A stretch of DNA of 64,000 nucleotides from Takakia lepidozioides. Its lineage: Eukaryota > Streptophyta > Takakiopsida > Takakiales > Takakiaceae. The position numbers and the translations under genes were made by a program. The notes below the pieces were generated by a model, which saw only the letters and a program-made list of their open reading frames with translations, made no database searches and had not been told where the DNA came from. Shown piece after piece: positions 59,901 through 64,000 of this stretch; position 1 is the first letter of the stretch; each line of letters begins with the position of its first letter. The DNA lies in assembly GCA_030704615.1 (NCBI GenBank), contig CM060734.1:10480001-10544000 (forward strand). The letters run 5' to 3'.

Positions 59901-61092
59901 TTCCCTCTTTACGGGACGATCCGCTCATTATTGACTATGCTGCTAAAGCTCCGAGTCTCAGTAACAATGCACCTATGGAGCGCAGGCCACTTGTCACTAC
60001 CCCAGCCACTGTGAAGCCCTCTGGCCATTTGACAACTTCAGCACGGTCGAACTTTAGCAGCGGATGTAACTCGTTGCAGCGCCGGGCATTTTCCTGGGCT
60101 CAACGGGACAGTGGTAACAAAATCATTTATAAAGACACAGCAACCGGAAACGGAAGCTCGGAACACTCCCACCTTCTCAGAAAGCAGCATGGGAGGCAAT
60201 GGCTGGTATACCTGAGGAGCGGCCACCAGCTGGACTGGGCGACCTGGACAGTTATGAAAGGGCAGCCCCAGTGACTATGGCAGAGGAGTGGGTGTTAACT
60301 GGGGACCCCAGTAAGGATGAGGCTGTTCGCCACTATGAAAGTGCTCCCAGTATCATTCTATTTAAGGTGCAGAATATTTTAAGTTGTCAAATTGCATATT
60401 GTTTGGACACTAAGTATGAGTGTATTGTACTCCATGTCTTTTGTCATTTTACTTCAATTAGCTTCTTGTAAAATATTGCATTATCTACATGGGAGAGCAA
60501 GCATTTCTGATGAGACCATTTTTCTAGCAATTTGCCACCCTTAATCCCAACCCTCTACAAATGCCTCCCTGCTACTTGAGCGACATGTCTCAATGATCTC
60601 AAGCTGGATAGATTGAGACATGAATAGAGGCAAGGCTTCTAACAAGCAATCTTGTGGAATCAGCCAATTAGTACAGTTGTGGCATCCCAAATCATACATG
60701 AGGGTGCAGATACTTCTTCCAATAGACGGAACGCACTTTGTGCTCCCCAGCTGTGCAAGCCTTTGTTGCACGATATGTTGCATTTCTAGTTTTTTCTCTT
60801 TGCACTGTTTAACCATAGTGAGTACTTGAATAACTCTTTATGTTCTGAAGGAGCCTATCTATGAATGCAGGCAGGAGAGTGTGATTTCTATTCTGAAAAA
60901 ATTGTACTTCGGTTGTGGGTATTTTTGCAGGCTCTCCTGGAGTTGTGTTCTGAAGAAGCAGTGGCTGCCAATGCAGCAGTGGACGTGTGCATCACTCAAA
61001 TAAAACATGTGCTCTCTTCCCAACAGCTACCCCTCAATGCTTCTTCGGAAAGTATTGAACGAGCCTTCCATGCAATCGAGACATTTGTACAG
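47988..61092 (+). CDS. ZFYVE26/spastizin-like gene (AT2G25730 type), middle exons
   Basis: Exons follow the order I recall for this very large plant protein: 47988-48134, 48374-48759, 54074-54160, 54553-about 54890, 55149-55505, 56969-57193, 57366-57456, 57672-57749, 58507-58796, 59424-59610, 59888-60366 and 60931-61092. Most joins are in phase with GT-AG borders. Landmarks are LLTRLVFERGSADAAGEVAD, TLNRWIQLQADLQ, YFHRWELDAAIDVLTMCSCH, LSNDLRRELQGRQLVKLL and ALPLPWQQRCSALHEHPRLI. In animals this family acts in endolysosomal trafficking and cytokinesis; the plant role is unclear. The joins around 54890-55148 are unresolved. Frameshifts occur near 48070, 58733 and 60148 (each fits one missing base) and near 59468 (about 14 bases short). 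Neither the 5' exons nor the 3' end are in view. It is a real gene with sequence errors, or a recent pseudogene. Confidence 0.75.
49067..49079. repeat. Left target-site duplication of the intronic LINE
   Basis: TCTGAATTGAATC, repeated exactly at 53944-53956 on the other side of the LINE. Confidence 0.65.
49402..49920 (+). CDS. LINE ORF1-like protein (unclassified)
   Basis: Open frame of about 172 codons without an in-frame ATG before 49561. No RRM or zinc knuckle is visible. It reads RPLTGWRAVLDIGDSMGRSR near 49722 and ends TGA at 49920. Its last 70 bases overlap the ORF2 frame, which is shifted by one base. Confidence 0.45.
   Translation: MGSGWFLCLNLWPAKTIKNLAPININSPQGDPWELVTYAKSGASCVVFGVNPRMDDVSFKTTCSSLGLDFMANGTISRLDNRGTLKVAMTKSASNRVPHQFNLKEVRPLTGWRAVLDIGDSMGRSRKTTKGNNFNLRVSNRFDALDEVESKKDKVPLSVRNLNVLNLKDLVL
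49848..53937 (+). pseudogene. LINE ORF2: endonuclease, reverse transcriptase, zinc knuckle
   Basis: After the 47-residue repeats comes an apurinic-type endonuclease domain: ATFNFSGL, AGQETWE, LLGDFNARVG, SIVDYIIM and GTSDHFLVW (50350-51110). The reverse transcriptase follows with KAGGPDGIVNELIK, NYRGIT, FFLDVKKAYDTVW, GVAQGCTLSPLLF and the catalytic FADD in ALMFADDFAGIG (near 52595). A knuckle CNCPLCGQSEDSIHFLIHCP lies near 53550-53607. The first ATG in frame is at 50154, inside the third repeat. The frame is broken near 52110 and 52935; each break fits a single missing base. Otherwise the protein looks complete. Confidence 0.85.
49866..50288 (+). repeat. Three in-frame 141-bp tandem units at the start of LINE ORF2
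   Basis: Units begin with GGTACTCTGAATGG-type sequence at 49911, 50052 and 50193, exactly 141 bases (47 codons) apart. All three are open in the ORF2 frame and encode GFGTLNGLPILKV, TRRAKSIHGVIVP and PKCAEPERRVTE with few changes. Confidence 0.85.
53944..53956. repeat. Right target-site duplication of the intronic LINE
   Basis: TCTGAATTGAATC, identical to 49067-49079. Confidence 0.65.
55515..56440 (-). mobile_element. Antisense, rearranged LINE 3' fragment in an intron
   Basis: Bases 55640-56440 on the minus strand match the LINE at 46920-47720 (for example HDRNRLNRRELMELH and the CPACIGRSQEIETEEH knuckle), with its ATTTC-type tail at 55630-55655. An extra piece at 55515-55575 matches a more 5' part (about 46780-46835), so the copy was rearranged during or after insertion. 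It begins about ten bases after the splice donor of the ZFYVE26-like exon ending at 55505. Confidence 0.75.
58118..58362 (-). mobile_element. Antisense 3' end of the LINE family at 49080
   Basis: The minus strand matches the last codons of the 49080-53943 ORF2 (around GATGCTTGTGT and AAGGGATTTCTAGAGGATAT). It continues past the stop through about 130 bp of 3' untranslated sequence to an ATTTCATTTCATTTTT tail at 58118-58135. It lies within a ZFYVE26-like intron (57750-58506). Confidence 0.75.
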
Positions 61093-61139
61093 GTGAGCCT
61101 GATGTCCATTCATTTGAGCTTCCAGTGCTGGAGGCAACT

Positions 61140-61369
61140 GTAACATGTGGGGTTCCACATCTGTTTTCTAGATAGATGCTTATTTAGTTAAAGGTCTTCT
61201 GCAAGCAGCACTTCATCCCTACACAACAGTTCATATCTGAACAGATTACTCTTCCTTATGAAGAGTCATCTTCCTTAGGATAGAACCTAAGAAGAAAACA
61301 TTATTAAGAAGTTACTTTGTAATATACAGAAGGATTCTCTCTCTCATCTGAATGCTCTCATTATATCAC
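61140..61369 (+). repeat. 5' LTR of the second Copia element (left end approximate)
   Basis: The right end is fixed by the primer-binding site that follows. The left end is uncertain because the partner LTR is outside the window. Confidence 0.5.
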
Positions 61370-61370
61370 A

Positions 61371-61383
61371 TGGTATCAGAGCC
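61371..61383 (+). promoter_or_regulatory. Primer-binding site of the second Copia element
   Basis: TGGTATCAGAGCC, the usual complement of the 3' end of initiator methionine tRNA in plant Copia elements. Confidence 0.85.
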
Positions 61384-61680
61384 ATCCTGTGAAACCAACT
61401 AAAGTTGTCTAGTGCGATCCACAGTAGTCGAGGGACGCCTCGACTCCTGCGGAACGGGGGACGCCTCGAACCATATGATCTCACTTATTCATTTTTTCTT
61501 TTAGGTGCTTGTCAGAAGCACAACAAAACAAAATATAATTCCAGTAAGCTGCTTTGAAAAAATAAGCACTTTAAGATCCGCATAGGCGGGTTCGTATTAG
61601 TTCGTAGTAGTTCTTCTGAAGAGGAAGTTCTAAAAACAGCTCTGTTGATTTAATTGTGAAGTCAACAAATCGTTGGGAAG

Positions 61681-62745
61681 ATGTCAGGCTTAAAGGTCAC
61701 GGACAAAGAATCAGTGTGAGAGTTTTTTAACATTTTTACTCATTAAACTAAATTTTATGTACTTTATCAACCTACCGATAACAACCATTTTCATAAAGTC
61801 CTTTACAATATGAAAACCAAAACACCCCATGAGCTGTCTTCATTAAATACAACCTTTTATTATAGATGAAGGGTGGCCCAAGGTCAAATTTTCAATAACA
61901 TGTACTTTTGTGATTATGGTCAAGTTTGGATTACGTCACCGACGACACGTGACGGCATATATCCTCCATAACATTCAATGGAACTTATTTCCATGTGTGG
62001 AAACATAGGATCCTAATGTTTCTAAGAGCTGAGAAAATGCAATGTGTTGTTGATGGCACAGTGCCAAGACCCACCACACCCATCCCAGCTTCAGGAGGAG
62101 CAGTTGTGCATACTCCTGCTACTGGCGCTGGCAGCAAGACGGAATGGGATACCCAAAATAACATTGCGTTATCCTATCTTCTTAATTGCCTGGATAATAG
62201 CCAGATAAATCATGTTACTAATTTTACCATCGCTCAAGAAGCATGGACAATACTTAACGATCTATATGATGCGCAAGACACGGTGACCAAGATGTGTCTT
62301 AAGGATCAGCTTGTCACTCTAAAGTTCAAGGAGGGAGCCAGCCTTACTAAACATATCCATGCTTTTCAAGCTTTGTTAGATCAACTTAGCTCTGCTGGTT
62401 CGAGGGTACCTAACGAGGAGGCTGTTATATCCTTGTGCGTAGTATGCCACCTTCATATCGTAATTTCTTAACAGCCTTAAGAGGTAATCAGGCTCTTACC
62501 CTTACACAACTGATCACCTATCTTCTCCAGGAGGAGACCATGATGAAACATGATGATCCTAAACCTGTTGCCACTTTACTGTACACCCAAAAGCGGGAGT
62601 TCATACCTCGAGGAGGAGGTCGACCTTCTACCTCGACTGTATCCCCTGTCCTGTCTGCCAGTCAGCCCCCTAGCTCTAATGGGGCGTTCTTTAAAATGCT
62701 TTTACTGCAAGATGACCAATCATGTTATTAAGGACTGTCGCAAGC
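61681..62745 (+). pseudogene. Copia gag
   Basis: A possible start is at 61681 (MSGLKVTDKESV), but about 270 bp with stops separates it from the conserved gag core at 61950-62440 (YFHVWKHRILMFLRAEKM, EAWTILNDLYDAQDTV). The CCHC knuckle CFYCKMTNHVIKDC is at about 62698-62739. One-base shifts occur near 62433 and 62690. Confidence 0.75.
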
Positions 62746-64000
62746 GCATTGCTGCAGAAAAGCGAGCTGCTCAAAATCTGGATAGACCAAAGACTGTTAG
62801 ACGCTTGCTGGTCACAGCTATGTCTCCTACTCCTACAAGGGATACTAGTTGGTACATTGATACCGGTGCCACAGACCACATGGCCCATGATAGGAGTCAC
62901 TTTCATACCTACATTTCTTTAGATCCTGCTCAAGTTGTCTATTTAGGAGACAACTCGACTCAATCTATTGTTGGCATAGGCGATGTCTACGTTACCCTTT
63001 GTCATGGTGAGCCTATCATTATATCTAATGTTCTTCATGTCCCTGGCATTACCAAGAACCTCTATTCCATCAAACACCTTGATTCTTCAAATGGTGAGAT
63101 GGTTTTATGCCGGGGAATTTGTTTCCTTACAGATTCCCAAGGTCAGCTTATTGCCAAATGTCCTCAAGTAAATGACCTTTACAAACTTGGTGAGTCCTGC
63201 CCTCCCCCTCCCATTGTTGCCATCCCAGCATCTACTGCCACACCTGCTGAAGTGTGGCATCGACGTCTTGGCCGTATTGGGCAAGCTCGGCTCCACCAAT
63301 TGTTCACTGGCAACATGGTTCGGGGCATTGCTCCTATGATTCTCACCCCCTGTGTTTCTTGTAACACAACCGTCAGCCCTTTCCTAAGGATGGTGCCAAT
63401 CGTGCTACTAAGCTTCTAGGTCTAGTTCACTCAGACATCTGTGGACCTCTTACACCTGCAACCCATTCTGGTTTCGTTACTTTATGACTTTAATTGATGA
63501 CTACTCACATTACACTAGGGTGTATTTGTTACGTAAAAAGTCTCATGCTCTCCACACTTTCAAAGAGTGGAAAAACTATGCTGAAAATCAACTCCACAAA
63601 ACAGTTCAGGTTCTCCGAACTGACAATGGAGGTGAATACGTTTCGCAAGCCTTTACCGACTTTTGTGCTCAGTATGGGATACATAGGCAGTTGACAGTTC
63701 CTCATACCCCTCAACATAATGGTGTTGCAGAACGCATGAACCAAACCCTCATGAAGATGGTGCGATCTACCTTATTTCATGCTCATCACTCCAAGTCATA
63801 TTGGGGAGAGGCCATGATTACAGCCAATTATGTCAACAATCGTATCCCGACCGTAGCTTTACCGCCAGACAAAACTCCTTATGAGCTATGGCATAATTCT
63901 AAACCTGACATATCTCATATGAGAGTATTTGCCTGCACTGCTTTTGCTCATGTCCATGAAGAGACTCGTACTAAGCTAGATCCCTATATGGAAGTTTACA
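62746..64000 (+). pseudogene. Copia protease and integrase (partial pol)
   Basis: Protease: SWYIDTGATDHMAHDRSHF near 62848, with the D-T-G-A active site. Pre-integrase: AEVWHRRLGRIGQARLHQLF near 63247. Integrase core: LVHSDICGPL, MTLIDDYSHYTRVYLL, VLRTDNGGEY and HNGVAERMNQTLM, giving the D, D and E residues (63420-63745). One-base losses break the frame near 63362 and 63477. The sequence ends within pol. Confidence 0.8.

Larger units (their letters stand above)
61140..64000 (+). mobile_element. Copia (Ty1) retrotransposon, 5' part, running off the window
   Basis: Contains a 5' LTR, primer-binding site, leader, gag, protease and integrase, in standard Copia order. Reverse transcriptase and the 3' LTR lie beyond base 64000. 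It is inserted downstream of the last visible ZFYVE26-like exon, in the same orientation, presumably in an intron. Frames are interrupted by one-base indels. Confidence 0.85.

Noticed and set aside
1-64000. tRNA and rRNA genes
   Set aside because: No cloverleaf with A and B boxes or rRNA core sequence was recognised. The only tRNA-related sequence is the Copia primer-binding site.

Overview
The window looks like nuclear DNA of a land plant, most likely a non-seed vascular plant such as a fern. The plant-specific or plant-style genes are a MED18 gene with clean GT-AG introns, a ZFYVE26/spastizin-like gene of the Arabidopsis AT2G25730 type, a DEAD-box helicase of the RH25/RH26 type, a MATE transporter and three DYW-type PPR copies. 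Most of the sequence is mobile or repetitive DNA. The fern assignment is inference.

Layout. 1-9380: four head-to-tail copies of a 2,656-bp unit, the last one truncated; no convincing gene. 9381-19185: a mobile element with two divergent genes. The right-hand gene (15001-18467, +) is a SWIM-zinc-finger, Mutator-like transposase. The left-hand gene (about 14170-9541, -) is a multi-exon accessory gene with a DGNHR motif like that of ParB/sulfiredoxin folds. Its introns hold 18 copies of a 24-bp palindrome. 19186-21600: 3' half of a Copia element. 22505-25012: broken DEAD-box helicase. 25831-25866: stray copy of MED18 exon 1. 26581-29250: two PPR pseudogenes. 30617-32061: MED18 on the minus strand, apparently intact. 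33-36 kb: a LINE scrap and unidentified exon-like pieces. 36650-39080: retroelement gag-protease on the minus strand. 39780-40060: a second, unrelated palindrome cluster. 41861-43245: intronless, frameshifted MATE transporter. 43688-45920: minus-strand PPR-DYW pseudogene abutting an inverted PPR fragment. 46700-47725: LINE 3' fragment. 47988-61092: exons of the ZFYVE26-like gene, with LINEs in three introns and a Copia element (61140 to the window end) in a fourth.

Two kinds of damage recur. Single-base insertions or deletions, many in homopolymers, break almost every long reading frame and are also the only differences I saw between tandem-repeat copies; many may be sequencing errors. Separately, most in-frame stops inside recognisable domains are what C-to-T (or G-to-A) change would produce from the expected codon, as expected of methylated, silenced DNA. 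Pseudogene calls resting only on one-base indels are therefore provisional.

The strongest candidate for something undescribed is the 9.4-19.2 kb element. It combines a transposase, a divergent accessory gene with a possible ParB-like motif, and an intronic array of 10-bp-arm palindromes in which both arms change together. A DNA-binding-site array recognised by one of the element's own proteins is the simplest hypothesis.
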